64,000 nt of DNA from Mucilaginibacter phyllosphaerae (GTDB lineage Bacteria > Bacteroidota > Bacteroidia > Sphingobacteriales > Sphingobacteriaceae): positions 1-64,000 of the forward strand of contig NZ_SNQG01000004.1 of NCBI RefSeq assembly GCF_004378255.1. The letters are read 5' to 3'. This document shows, piece by piece, positions 18,831 through 28,757 of the stretch (position 1 is the stretch's first letter; each line of letters opens with the position of its first letter). The notes beneath the pieces were generated by a model that saw only the letters and a program-made list of their open reading frames with translations, searched no databases and was not told where the DNA came from. Both the position numbers and the translations under genes were made by a program.

Positions 18831-21800
18831 ATGTACATTAAGCCATTCGTAAAAAAAGTGTTGCTGACGCATTTGCTCCTGTTCGGAACAATACTCACGG
18901 TTCTTGCTCAAACAGCGTTAAAGGGCCATGTGGCAACTGAAACTGGCACTGCAGTGCCAGGAGCCGTTGTAAAAATAAAAGATAAGCCGGGCGTGACAAT
19001 AACAGATGCAAACGGAAATTTTTCTGTAAGCTATTCAAAGCCGGCTGCACTAACCGTAAGTGCCATGGGTTACGCTGCATTCGAAACGGTTTTAAACGCT
19101 CAAACGTCGATAGAGATCGTACTGAAAGAGCAAGTTACACAGCTTAATGATGTGGTGGTTACGGCTATAGGGGTTAAACGCGAAAAACGCTTGCTTACCT
19201 ACAGCACACAGGAAATTAAAAGTGAAGAATTAACACGTGCCAAAGAGCCCAATGTGATAAACGCCATGACGGGTAAACTTTCTGGGGTACAGATCACGTC
19301 ATCATCAGGCACGGCCGGCTCATCAACAAGGATTGTGGTTCGTGGGGCTGTATCTGTAAATGGCAATAACGAAGCGTTATTTGTGGTTGATGGAGTGCCG
19401 GTAGATAATTCAGAAACGGGTAATATTGGTGGTGGTGCTGCCGGTGCGGGCAGCAGCAGGATAATTGATATTGACCCTAATAATATAGAAAGTGTAAACG
19501 TTTTAAAAGGTGCTGCTGCAACAGCTTTATATGGTTCAAGAGGCGCCTCAGGGGCGGTGCTAATCACCACTAAGAGCGGTTCGCTTAATAAAAAAGCATC
19601 TATAACGTTTACTTCTGATTATTCTTTTGAAAAGGGTTTATTCCCCCAAAATCAACATTTATACAGCCAGGGTACCGGCGGTGTATTTTACAACGGGGAA
19701 GATCGTAAAACCAGCGCATCGTGGGGAGCCCGGATGGACACGCTTTTGATAAACGGTAAAAAAGCCCCTGTTTATGATCCTTTCTCTTACTTCAGAACAG
19801 GCCATACTACCAATAACACGTTAAGTATTGGTGGCGGCAACAACAATTCTACCTACTTTATTTCCTACTCCTACTTTAATCAGCAGGGCATTTCACCTAA
19901 TAACGATTTTAAAAGACATTCGTTTTTCACAAAATACACCACCAATATTGTAAAAAACCTTACTACTACCTTTCAACTTGGCTATACAAATTCTGCTCAG
20001 GAACGCTTGCCGGAGGGGGCGAGTAACGGGCCGTTATTTGTAGTGCTTGTGCAACCCATTTCATGGAACCCATATCCTGTACTTAACCCGGATGGTACTC
20101 AGCGTTTATACAGATTTTCCAGAAATGCGCCGCTCTGGACGCTGGATAACATAAGTAATACTGCCATTGTTAATCGTTTTTTACCCGTAACAACTTTTAA
20201 TTACACAGCCAATAAATGGCTTACGGTTACAGAAAGGTTAGGAGCGGATATTTATACGGAACAAGATAAATATACAGAAAATCCCAGTGCCGCCATTGGT
20301 TTAAAGGGGCAGATCAAAGACCAGGTGATCAACTATCGCCAATTTAATCATGATTTGATTATCAACGCCAATCAAAAATTCGGAAAGTTTGATCTGAACC
20401 TGTTATTGGGTAATAATTACAATTCTATTTATTCGCAATACACCAATCTTACAGGTACGGGGTTGGTCATAAAAGATTTTTACAACGTGTCTGCCGGTTC
20501 AACTTTAACAGGGTCTGAAGGGCATAGTTCTCAGCGTAAGATCGGTTTTTATTCGCAGGCTAATATGGAGTATGATAAATTCCTAATCTTATCCTTAACA
20601 GGCCGCTATGATGGTAGCTCGGTACTTTATCAGCAAAAACAATTTTATCCTTACGGGTCAGTTGCCGGTGGGGTTATCTTTACACATTTCCTGCCCGAAA
20701 ATGTAACTCAGGTATTAAATTTTGGTAAGGTGCGCCTGTCTTATGCAACGGTTGGTAACGATGCGGTAGGTCCTTATTCGCTTAATACACCGTACATTCT
20801 GGCCGGAAGGAATACCAACGCAGGCTATTTTCCATTCCCTTACCAGGGCCAGCCCGGCTTTTTACAAAGCGCAACATTAGGCAATCCCTACCTGCAAAAC
20901 GAAAAGTTAAAAGAGTTTGAAACAGGTTTAGAGCTTAAATTCTTAAATAATCGCATCAGTTTTGAAGGTTCTTATTTTAACAGAAAATCAATAAATGGCA
21001 TTATACCAGGCATACAGATTTCTAACGCCACAGGCTATGGCGGTACAACAGTAAACTCGGCCAGCATAAGTAATAAAGGTGTAGAGCTTTTGTTAAATGC
21101 AACTCCTGTACAATCAAAAGATTTTAGCTGGGATGTATCTGTTAATTTTACCCGTATTAGAAATAAAGTACTTGAAATTAACAACGAAAAGGGCATCACT
21201 CAATTAGGAAGGGTTATTGTTGGGCAACCTTATAATATTTTTTATGGTGTAAGATATAAGCGAAATGCCGGTGGCCAAATGTTAATTGATGATGCCGGTC
21301 TTCCTGTTGTGGATTCTGAGCAAGGTGTAGTTGGTAACGCAAACCCTGATTGGACTGGCGGTATCACCAATTCATTTAGGTACAAGCAATTTGGTTTAAG
21401 CTTTTTCTTTGACGTAAAAATGCATGGCGATGTACAAAATGATGTAGAAAGTGTAGCGTTTTTTTACGGAACAGCAAAAGTTACCGAAAACCGCGCACCA
21501 TTTGTAGCAAGCGGCGTTAACGAGACCACCGGTTTGCCAAATACGGTAAAGGTAGATGCACAAACTTATTATCAAAGCAGGCAGTATGAATCATCTATTC
21601 AGGATGGTACTTATGTAAAGTTAAGAAACGTAAGCCTGTCTTATCAGCTATTGCCGGCCACCATTATCAAAACACCTTTTAAAAGTGCGTCTTTAACGGT
21701 TACCGGCAGAAACCTGTGGATTTACAGCCCGCACTTTACCGGTGCCGACCCGGAGGTTAGCTCTTACGGAAGTTCAAACGGGGCACAGGGTATATACGCT

Positions 21801-21854
21801 TTTTCTACTCCAACAGCCCGGTCATTTAATCTTTCTTTAAAACTTGGTTTTTAA
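18831..21854 (+). CDS. SusC/RagA-family TonB-dependent outer-membrane transporter (second pair)
   Basis: This 1007-residue outer-membrane transporter shows a signal peptide (about 1-27, ending TVLAQ), a carboxypeptidase-regulatory-like domain (about 30-105, with ITDANGNFSVSY), a plug domain (about 112-230, with RGAVSVNG, ALFVVDGVPVDN and ATALYGSRGASGAVLITTK) and a C-terminal barrel ending FNLSLKLGF. It lacks an STN domain. It is clearly diverged from the SusC at 10429, so the locus carries two different uptake systems and not a recent duplication. A SusD_2-type partner follows after 29 bases. Confidence 0.95.
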   Translation: MYIKPFVKKVLLTHLLLFGTILTVLAQTALKGHVATETGTAVPGAVVKIKDKPGVTITDANGNFSVSYSKPAALTVSAMGYAAFETVLNAQTSIEIVLKEQVTQLNDVVVTAIGVKREKRLLTYSTQEIKSEELTRAKEPNVINAMTGKLSGVQITSSSGTAGSSTRIVVRGAVSVNGNNEALFVVDGVPVDNSETGNIGGGAAGAGSSRIIDIDPNNIESVNVLKGAAATALYGSRGASGAVLITTKSGSLNKKASITFTSDYSFEKGLFPQNQHLYSQGTGGVFYNGEDRKTSASWGARMDTLLINGKKAPVYDPFSYFRTGHTTNNTLSIGGGNNNSTYFISYSYFNQQGISPNNDFKRHSFFTKYTTNIVKNLTTTFQLGYTNSAQERLPEGASNGPLFVVLVQPISWNPYPVLNPDGTQRLYRFSRNAPLWTLDNISNTAIVNRFLPVTTFNYTANKWLTVTERLGADIYTEQDKYTENPSAAIGLKGQIKDQVINYRQFNHDLIINANQKFGKFDLNLLLGNNYNSIYSQYTNLTGTGLVIKDFYNVSAGSTLTGSEGHSSQRKIGFYSQANMEYDKFLILSLTGRYDGSSVLYQQKQFYPYGSVAGGVIFTHFLPENVTQVLNFGKVRLSYATVGNDAVGPYSLNTPYILAGRNTNAGYFPFPYQGQPGFLQSATLGNPYLQNEKLKEFETGLELKFLNNRISFEGSYFNRKSINGIIPGIQISNATGYGGTTVNSASISNKGVELLLNATPVQSKDFSWDVSVNFTRIRNKVLEINNEKGITQLGRVIVGQPYNIFYGVRYKRNAGGQMLIDDAGLPVVDSEQGVVGNANPDWTGGITNSFRYKQFGLSFFFDVKMHGDVQNDVESVAFFYGTAKVTENRAPFVASGVNETTGLPNTVKVDAQTYYQSRQYESSIQDGTYVKLRNVSLSYQLLPATIIKTPFKSASLTVTGRNLWIYSPHFTGADPEVSSYGSSNGAQGIYAFSTPTARSFNLSLKLGF

Positions 21855-21883
21855 GTTTTTTATTAAAATATAAGATAAAACAA

Positions 21884-23266
21884 ATGAAAAAAATTTATAT
21901 ATGTTTCGCATTGCTGTTGGTGATTACCGGTAGCTGCAAAAAAGTACTGGATATTAATAACGATCCAAATAATCCGAACGATGTTCAGGAGCCCTTGTTA
22001 CTGGCACCGATTGAGTTGAATATTTCAGATCAGATATATGCCGGGAATGCAAGCACCATTGTGCAAAATTTTATGCAGGTGATAGCTGCCAATCAACCCA
22101 ATCCCGGCTTGTGGAATTACCAGCTTTTTAATATTGATATGGATGGCGATTGGTATAATTTTTATGTAAATGCCTTAAATAATTTAAGAATTTTAGATAC
22201 TAAAGCAACCGCTAAACAAAGCTATAATTATGCTGCTATCGCCAAAATTCTATCAGCTTATACCTTAGGTACAGCTACGGATATTTGGGGAGACATACCT
22301 TATTCTGAAGCTTTAAAGGGAAGTAATAATTTAACACCAACTTATGATAAGCAGGAAGATATCTATAAAGCTGTGCAGGCCCTTTTAGATAATGGAATTG
22401 CAGATATCAACAAAAATAGTATTACGATACCTGGTGGCGACGACTATTTTTACAAGGGTGATATGGTAAAATGGAAAAAGCTGGCATACACTTTAAAAGC
22501 ACGTTATTATATGCACCTTGCCAAGGCACCGGGTTATACCGCCGCCGCGCAGGCTGATCTTGTACTAAATGCGCTTAACAATGGTATGGCTTCTAATGAT
22601 GATGATTTAACGTTTAAATATACCGGGTCTGCCGGTGGTGAAAACACGATCAATCTCACATTTTCGCCGGTTACCACATATGTGCTTAATTCCACCTATG
22701 TAAACGGTTTTAAAAGCAGGAACGACCCACGGCTTACCAAGATCATTAAGCCCGCAGCATCTACAAACCTTTACAACGGGCGTACAATAGGCGAAGTTAC
22801 TGGTGATCTGTCTACCTACTCTTATCCCGCTGATTTTTATGCAGGCGCAGAGTCACCCAATTATATTATGAACTTTTCTGAAGCTTTATTTCTTAAGGCA
22901 GAGGCATTATTTATTAAATCAGGAGCAGCAACGGCTCAACCTGTTTATCAGGCTGCAGTTAAATCAAATTTGGCTAAATTAGCAGTAAGTGATGCAGATG
23001 CAGCCACCTATCTTAGCCAAAGAGGCACGTTAACAGCCACTAACGCTATCCAATTGATCATGGAAGAAAAAAGCATCGCGAATTTTTTTAATATAGAAAA
23101 TTTTACCGATTGGAGGCGAACCGGTTATCCTGCTATTAATAAGGTAAATGGTGCATTATCTGAAATACCAAGGCGGCTACTTTATCCACAAAGCGAGATA
23201 TTAACCAATGCCCGGCCGCAGCAAAGCGCTAAACTTACAGACAGGCTTTGGTGGGATGTTCAATGA
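21884..23266 (+). CDS. SusD/RagB-family lipoprotein (second pair, SusD-like_2 type)
   Basis: This 460-residue surface lipoprotein has its lipid anchor at Cys18 (VITGSCKKVLDINNDPN). The phrase NNDPNNPNDV near the mature N terminus and ATDIWGDIPYSEAL are typical of the SusD-like_2 subgroup, as is the C-terminal EEKSIANFFNIENFTDWRR. It differs in type from the SusD at 13689, which has the classic RGRELFLEGHR ending. It forms the lid of the preceding SusC and is the last gene before a strong terminator. Confidence 0.93.
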   Translation: MKKIYICFALLLVITGSCKKVLDINNDPNNPNDVQEPLLLAPIELNISDQIYAGNASTIVQNFMQVIAANQPNPGLWNYQLFNIDMDGDWYNFYVNALNNLRILDTKATAKQSYNYAAIAKILSAYTLGTATDIWGDIPYSEALKGSNNLTPTYDKQEDIYKAVQALLDNGIADINKNSITIPGGDDYFYKGDMVKWKKLAYTLKARYYMHLAKAPGYTAAAQADLVLNALNNGMASNDDDLTFKYTGSAGGENTINLTFSPVTTYVLNSTYVNGFKSRNDPRLTKIIKPAASTNLYNGRTIGEVTGDLSTYSYPADFYAGAESPNYIMNFSEALFLKAEALFIKSGAATAQPVYQAAVKSNLAKLAVSDADAATYLSQRGTLTATNAIQLIMEEKSIANFFNIENFTDWRRTGYPAINKVNGALSEIPRRLLYPQSEILTNARPQQSAKLTDRLWWDVQ

Positions 23267-23300
23267 TCTGCAAATTGCTGACAAGTTAAATTTGAAATGT

Positions 23301-23340
23301 AAAAACAACCCGGATGACTCTAATCATCCGGGTTGTTTTT
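23301..23340 (+). terminator. Rho-independent terminator of the second Sus operon
   Basis: A perfect 17-bp stem (23301-23317 with 23324-23340) with a 6-base loop ends in a T tract, 34 bases after the SusD stop codon. Confidence 0.9.
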
Positions 23341-23522
23341 TACACATAGCAATTATAGTATAACTAAAGCCAGTCATCTAAAATTGGTTTGCCAGGCATA
23401 TTTCGTTTTGATGCAGATAAGGCAGCTATCTTTATTACTCTGTTTGTTGCTGTAACTCATCTTTTATTCCTGTTGTTACATGTTAGCAGCTATATTTTGG
23501 ATGAATTTTTGAAATATTACAT

Positions 23523-23566
23523 AAAAAAGGAGGGGTTGATCTTTAAAGATCAACCCCTCCTTTTTT
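23523..23566. terminator. 44-bp perfect palindrome, probable bidirectional terminator
   Basis: The sequence is a perfect palindrome: 23523-23544 pairs with 23545-23566. It has A and T tracts at the ends and a GC-rich centre to each arm. It lies just past the stop codon of the minus-strand GH127 gene, for which it gives a typical terminator, and would also stop readthrough from the plus-strand Sus operon. About 180 AT-rich bases with no credible gene separate the two terminators. Confidence 0.88.
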
Positions 23567-23580
23567 TTACTTGGTTAAGT

Positions 23581-25986
23581 TTATTTAACCGCCCATTCAT
23601 GGATGCCGGTAGCATTATCTACCGGTAGCTGTATCACCATTTTTATTGCTGTGGTAGTTATAGGCTCAAATTTTACTACGTTAAAAGCATCCTTACTTAT
23701 GGTGTAAGGGGTGGTATTTTTTACCGGGATCCACTGCCCGTCTTTTTGGTAAAATAATTTATAAGATGCCGGAATACGGCATCCGCCCCATGGCCCGTCA
23801 TCATACCAATACACCTTTGATTCGCCGATGGTTTGTGCAGCATCAAAATTGTACTGTACAAATTCAGTGGTGTTTTTAGCCGGCCACCAATGCATGTATG
23901 GGTAGTTGGTGTCTTTAGAATCCGCCGGGTCATACTGGTCTTTAATAGCATTAAACATCCGCTCGTTGGCAAGTGATGCGCTCACTTTGCTTCTGCTGGC
24001 AATAGTTGGCGCCGGTTTTGGCCTTGCAGCAGATGCCTCGTAGGGTATCCACACGGTCATTTCGCTTGGCCCGCGGTTTGCCCAGGCGTAATAAGGGATA
24101 GCTTTGATCTGCTGGTCTGTTTCTAACAGGCTATCGCTTTTTACCTGGCGTTTGGTGCTTTTTCCATCGGCGCTGATAATATCTATTCCATTTAAAAGGT
24201 CGGCCTGATAATTTGCCTTTGCAATAGCGTTTTTGTCGATCAGAATATTCTGCACCAGGCTGTCTTTATTATCCGGGCCTTCCAGGCAATAAACAATAGG
24301 GCCCTTTTCAAATGCAAAACGGCCGCGGTCGTCCCGCACATTTGAGTTGGCAATTACTTTTTCTGTTTCCATTGGCAGGTATAAGCTTACCTTGTCGCCT
24401 TTTTTCCAGCTTCTGTTTAACACGGCATAGCCTTTTTCTGTAGTAAAATTAACGGCTTTGCCATTTACCGATAGTGTTACAGGTAACTGGGTTTTATTCA
24501 TGTAACTATACAGATCGCCCGGTACCGGCTGTTGTTTTGCCCATCCGGGGATGCGTAAACGTAAGGTGAAATTGCTTAGTTGTTCGGGGTTGATGGTAAA
24601 ATCTATTTTTCCTTTCCATGGATAATCAGTCGACTCCACAATATTAACCTTGCCTGATGTTAGTTGAATTGTGCTTACGTTACTCATAAACAAATTCACA
24701 TACAGGTTATTGCCGTTTTTGGCGTAAACATAACCGGGCAATGAGGGCAGAAAGCGGGTCATGTTGCTGATGCAGCAAGCGCAGCTGATCCAGGCGCTGC
24801 GCTGGTGCTGAAACATAGAAGCCAGCGGGTTAGGGTAGAAGAACCGGTCTCCGCTTAAAGATACGCCTGATAATAGGCCGTTGTACAAAGTGCGTTCTAA
24901 AACATCAATATATTTTGAATCGCCATGTAACAAAAACATCCTGTTATTCCAGTACACGTTCCCGATAGAGGCGCAAGTTTCGGCATAGGCCGACATGTTT
25001 GGAAGCTGATAGGCCTCGCCAAAGGCTTCTCCGGCACCGGTAGCACCAATACCACCTGTGATGTAAAGCTTTTTATTCACCACATCAGTCCAGATATCGT
25101 CAATAGCAGTAAGGTACTGGGTGTTGCCTGTAAGGGCGGCTATATCTGCCATACCGGTGTACATATAGGCAGCCCTTACGGCATGGCCTTCTGCTTCATG
25201 CTGATCCACCACTTTTTTGTTTGCCTGGTTGTAAGAATCTCCTTTAGGCCCCCTTACATCCAAAAAGAATTTGGCAAGATCAAGGTATTTTTGGTTACCT
25301 GTTACCCGGTACATTTTTGACAGGCCGATCTCTACTATCTGGTGGCCCGGGTATTCCTCTAATTTGCCGGGGCCAAATACTTTTACCAGCAGGTCGGCAT
25401 TTTTAATGGCTATGTTTAATAAGGTGCGTTTTCCGGTAGCCTGATAATGGGCTACTGCAGCTTCGTATAAATGGCCGCAATCATACAATTCATGGCTTAA
25501 AATCTCTTCTTTTTCCCAGCGTTTATCACCTATCCATTCGTGTGGCTTTTTAGCATGCACGGTGCGGAACGTATAAAGATAACCATCGGGTTCCTGGGCA
25601 GCGCCAATAATATCAATAAGCGAATCAATTGCGCTTGAAAGTGCCGGGTTACTTTTATTTTGTATAGAATAAGAGGCCCCTTCAATCGCTTTATATACAT
25701 CTGTATCATCAAAAGGGAATTCGCTTAACTTATCGCCGGGGATGCGTTTAGCTGCCCGCAGAAAGTTATCCATACGGCCATTTGCTTTACATTGCGCCAA
25801 TACGTATGGTATGGTTACCCTGGCGTTCACTTCCATTTTTGGTTGCCAGAAATTGTCATTTACGTGCACATTAGTAAAAGCTACCGGTTGTATGGGGTAA
25901 TCTTTCTGCTGCGCAAAAACGTTGGCCGTTAAGCTTAACAGGGTAAGGGAGAGCAATCCTGTTTTTGCATTCTTTTCTATCTTCAT
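23581..25986 (-). CDS. GH127 beta-L-arabinofuranosidase
   Basis: This 801-residue secreted enzyme (signal peptide about 1-25, ending VFAQ) belongs to GH127, typified by HypBA1, which releases L-arabinose from beta-L-arabinofuranosides linked to hydroxyproline. The (alpha/alpha)6 barrel shows Glu320, Glu336 and Cys338 (AYAETCAS), then Cys404-Cys405 in CACCISN. These match the HypBA1 acid/base Glu322, the zinc ligands Glu338 and Cys340, and Cys417-Cys418, where Cys417 is the nucleophile. A C-terminal jelly-roll region (about 690-800) resembles an F5/8-type binding domain. It is the second gene of a minus-strand pair with GH146, 23 bases apart. Subfamily and exact linkage are inferred. Confidence 0.93.
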   Translation of the reverse strand: MKIEKNAKTGLLSLTLLSLTANVFAQQKDYPIQPVAFTNVHVNDNFWQPKMEVNARVTIPYVLAQCKANGRMDNFLRAAKRIPGDKLSEFPFDDTDVYKAIEGASYSIQNKSNPALSSAIDSLIDIIGAAQEPDGYLYTFRTVHAKKPHEWIGDKRWEKEEILSHELYDCGHLYEAAVAHYQATGKRTLLNIAIKNADLLVKVFGPGKLEEYPGHQIVEIGLSKMYRVTGNQKYLDLAKFFLDVRGPKGDSYNQANKKVVDQHEAEGHAVRAAYMYTGMADIAALTGNTQYLTAIDDIWTDVVNKKLYITGGIGATGAGEAFGEAYQLPNMSAYAETCASIGNVYWNNRMFLLHGDSKYIDVLERTLYNGLLSGVSLSGDRFFYPNPLASMFQHQRSAWISCACCISNMTRFLPSLPGYVYAKNGNNLYVNLFMSNVSTIQLTSGKVNIVESTDYPWKGKIDFTINPEQLSNFTLRLRIPGWAKQQPVPGDLYSYMNKTQLPVTLSVNGKAVNFTTEKGYAVLNRSWKKGDKVSLYLPMETEKVIANSNVRDDRGRFAFEKGPIVYCLEGPDNKDSLVQNILIDKNAIAKANYQADLLNGIDIISADGKSTKRQVKSDSLLETDQQIKAIPYYAWANRGPSEMTVWIPYEASAARPKPAPTIASRSKVSASLANERMFNAIKDQYDPADSKDTNYPYMHWWPAKNTTEFVQYNFDAAQTIGESKVYWYDDGPWGGCRIPASYKLFYQKDGQWIPVKNTTPYTISKDAFNVVKFEPITTTAIKMVIQLPVDNATGIHEWAVK

Positions 25987-26009
25987 TTTTTATTTATATA
26001 ATATTTTAG

Positions 26010-28373
26010 TTAATCCTTTATAATACGGGTGCCATAAACCGGCCCTGCGCTATTATCTTTTTTGGGCAGCAGTTTTATGGTTATTTTTTGTTTGCCTTTG
26101 GTTAATTCTATAGGTATTACGTAAGGTATTTCATAAAAGCGGCTTTCTTTGTACTTATTTAAATCTTCGGTGTCCAGCTTAGTGCCGTCAACTAATATAT
26201 CAAACACCCGGCCCCGGTTATCCATACCCCAATAGGTATTAATAAGCGTATTTTGTAAGTTAGGGTCAACCTTAAGTTCATATTGAAGATACCCTCCATT
26301 TTCTGTCGACCGCCATTTCTTTTGATGATCTTCTCCTGTTATAGCATTTTCTCCGCTAAAATTATGGTCGCGCTCCGGCTGCATTTCTCCAATCCGCAAA
26401 ATATCGGTGGTTTTCAGTTCCTGTTCCTGTTGCTTTTTCTTTTTGGCATCATATGCTTTTTGCTGTATTGCCCAATCCTCCGGTGTAAATACATCCCAAT
26501 ATACCGAGTAATATTCATTTTTTGTTTGGTTGAAAGGTATCAGCCTTACTTCATCGGGCCGCGAGATATTCAGGGTGCGGAACGATAATTGTTTTTTATC
26601 AACCATCTGCAGCCACTTATTAGGGTCTTTTTCATTCGTTACAAAAACAGGTACCCCTTTAAGCGGGTCGGGTTCCTGATCTCCAAGCACACCTGCAAGT
26701 AAAACAGGCCCGTAAAAAACAGCCATGCGGGATGCATTGTCAGGCATAGGTTCTACATGTATTTGTTCCGGAGTGGTGTAACCTATTACATCGTTGTTAC
26801 GCCATGTGCGTTTAATAACCAGGTATCCTTCCGTATCCGGGGAAACCTGCTGTATTTTTCCATTTACGGTTAAGTTGTACCCTGTGGTCCAATTTGGTTT
26901 TCTGATCCTGATAGCAAAGGTTGCAGGTTTAGCAGCAGTTATTTTGAATGTAATATGATCATTAGCCGGTAAACCACCCTGCTGTGTGATTTTAACGCCC
27001 TTATCGCGCCAGGTTAATACCGAAGGAATAAATAAATTGATATACAGGCTGCCGTCTGCCCCTCTGAAGTATATGCTTTCATTATATTTTACATGGTTTT
27101 CCATTCCCGATCCTACACAGCAGGTAAAATCATCAAAAGGGGTGCTGTAATGCTTGGTGCCACCCATCCGCAAAGGCACAAAGTAACACATCATCCCTGT
27201 TTGGTGGTTTTGCGAGGCAAGGATATGGTTATAGAGTGCCTTTTCATAATAATCCATCAACTGTACAGAGGGGTTTACCGCAAACAAATGCCTGGTTAGT
27301 TTAAGCATATTATAAGTATTGCAGGTTTCCGTCGTGTTTTCGGTTAACTGGCTGTTCAGTTTACCAGGTTCTCCCAGGTATTCATAATTGCTGTTTCCGC
27401 CGGTTGCGTAGGAGTGATTACGCACAACGGTTTGCCAAAAAAAGTCGGCTATGGCTTTATCTTTTTTATCACCGGTAAGCTCAAAACGCCTTGCACTTGC
27501 TATAACTTTCGGTATCTGTGTATTGGAGTGTTTACCGGGCAGGATGTCTTCTTGCTTGGAAAGCGGATCTAAAACTTTTTTATCATAAAATTTGTAGGAA
27601 ACTTCAAGATACTTTTTATTACCGGTTAAGGCGTACAGATTTGTAAGCGTTTCGGCCATGCCGCCATACTCGCATAGCAGCATTTGCTGCAATTTCTCAT
27701 CATTCAGGTTTTTAATGGTTTTTCCGGTCCAGTTTGCCAGTTCTTCTGCCTCCTTTAACGCTTGTTTATTATGGGTATATAGATAAGCATCCAGTAAACC
27801 AGCCATTACTTTATGTACTGTGTACCATGGCGACCAGCCTCCGTTAAGGTCAAATCCTCTTGATCTGATGTTGCCTTTAGCTACCTCGGCCCAAATCGAA
27901 TCCTCTTTGGGGATAGCGCCAATATATCCCGTTTTGCGGGCGGTTTGGCAAACCCCCAATTCCTTTACCATATAATTTACACGGCGTAAATACTCGGGTT
28001 TGCGGGTTGATGCATAATGCATTGAAACGGCTGACAGGTAATGGCCAAGTGTGTGCCCCGCCAGGCCGGATGATTCCCAGCCCTCATATTGTTTTGCTTT
28101 TTGTTTTAAGCCGGAATGTGTGCGAAAGGCAGACAGTAAGCGATCAGGTTCCAGTGATAACAGGTAAGATTCATCAACTTCCATAGCCTGTTTAAAAGGG
28201 CTCTCTAACAATTTTACGTCGGTTAGATCAAACGAGTAGGCTTTAATTGCTGTTTGCATATTTACCTTCATCCTTTTATCACGCCATTCGGGTACATAAG
28301 ATTGCGCCTGTAACACGCCAATGTGCATGCCCATGGCCATTGTACAGCATAAAACTATTTTCCTGTTGATCAT
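26010..28373 (-). CDS. GH146-type beta-L-arabinofuranosidase (DUF1680 superfamily)
   Basis: This 787-residue protein has a signal peptide (about 1-24, ending LQAQ). It belongs to the same clan as GH127, but its motif style (TTETCNTYNM with Glu349 and Cys351; FTCCVGSGMENH with Cys418-Cys419) fits GH146, whose known members remove beta-L-arabinofuranose from plant arabinans. Glu331 or Glu335 should be the acid/base. The C-terminal third (about 560-787) holds beta-sandwich domains, the last resembling a DUF4986/DUF6805-type module. It starts the minus-strand operon and is divergent from the AraC-type regulator. The split from GH127 is by motif reading only. Confidence 0.88.
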   Translation of the reverse strand: MINRKIVLCCTMAMGMHIGVLQAQSYVPEWRDKRMKVNMQTAIKAYSFDLTDVKLLESPFKQAMEVDESYLLSLEPDRLLSAFRTHSGLKQKAKQYEGWESSGLAGHTLGHYLSAVSMHYASTRKPEYLRRVNYMVKELGVCQTARKTGYIGAIPKEDSIWAEVAKGNIRSRGFDLNGGWSPWYTVHKVMAGLLDAYLYTHNKQALKEAEELANWTGKTIKNLNDEKLQQMLLCEYGGMAETLTNLYALTGNKKYLEVSYKFYDKKVLDPLSKQEDILPGKHSNTQIPKVIASARRFELTGDKKDKAIADFFWQTVVRNHSYATGGNSNYEYLGEPGKLNSQLTENTTETCNTYNMLKLTRHLFAVNPSVQLMDYYEKALYNHILASQNHQTGMMCYFVPLRMGGTKHYSTPFDDFTCCVGSGMENHVKYNESIYFRGADGSLYINLFIPSVLTWRDKGVKITQQGGLPANDHITFKITAAKPATFAIRIRKPNWTTGYNLTVNGKIQQVSPDTEGYLVIKRTWRNNDVIGYTTPEQIHVEPMPDNASRMAVFYGPVLLAGVLGDQEPDPLKGVPVFVTNEKDPNKWLQMVDKKQLSFRTLNISRPDEVRLIPFNQTKNEYYSVYWDVFTPEDWAIQQKAYDAKKKKQQEQELKTTDILRIGEMQPERDHNFSGENAITGEDHQKKWRSTENGGYLQYELKVDPNLQNTLINTYWGMDNRGRVFDILVDGTKLDTEDLNKYKESRFYEIPYVIPIELTKGKQKITIKLLPKKDNSAGPVYGTRIIKD

Positions 28374-28589
28374 AAATTTTCTGTTTTCAGTTTATTTTCC
28401 AATCACTAAATTATCTTAATGATTTGGATGTTTATGAATGATAATTTGCCGGTATAAGCAGGATTTTAACATAATTGATCATTTGCAACCCAAAAAACAA
28501 GTTAAACAAGTTCCCCGTCTGCATTAAGCACATATTGTATCTGCAACTTTAATTTTGTTCCTGGATATTAATGATAGCTATAGTTTGCC

Positions 28590-28621
28590 ATTGATATAAT
28601 AATAGCAATGATTATATCAAT
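28590..28621. promoter_or_regulatory. Perfect 11-bp inverted repeat, candidate operator
   Basis: The arm ATTGATATAAT (28590-28600) is exactly inverted at 28611-28621 with a 10-base spacer. The repeat-to-repeat centre distance of 21 bases is two helical turns, which suits a dimeric regulator. It lies about 137 bases before the AraC-type gene. Binding by that protein is inferred. Confidence 0.45.
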
Positions 28622-28645
28622 CAACTCCTTTTTGGCCATATTAAG

Positions 28646-28661
28646 TATTGCATTAGCAATA
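28646..28661. promoter_or_regulatory. Short inverted repeat upstream of the regulator gene
   Basis: TATTGC and GCAATA flank a 4-base spacer, about 100 bases before the regulator start. It could be a second operator half or a chance AT-rich palindrome. Confidence 0.25.
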
Positions 28662-28757
28662 TATTACCCCTTTGTAATTATAATTTACCTACTTGATGTT
28701 AATATTTTGTAAATAAAAAATATTAACTGTAGATTGAACATTTATAAACCAAATATT

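Larger units (their letters stand above)
28374..28757. promoter_or_regulatory. Divergent regulatory region between GH146 and the AraC-type regulator
   Basis: The 384-base AT-rich spacer drives the glycosidase pair on the minus strand and the regulator on the plus strand. It contains two inverted repeats close to the regulator start, described separately. No open frame was found. Confidence 0.6.

Noticed and set aside
23389..23628. 79-codon plus-strand frame after the second SusD
   Set aside because: It starts at a non-ATG codon, runs through the 44-bp palindrome and ends inside the GH127 gene, so it is not a credible gene.
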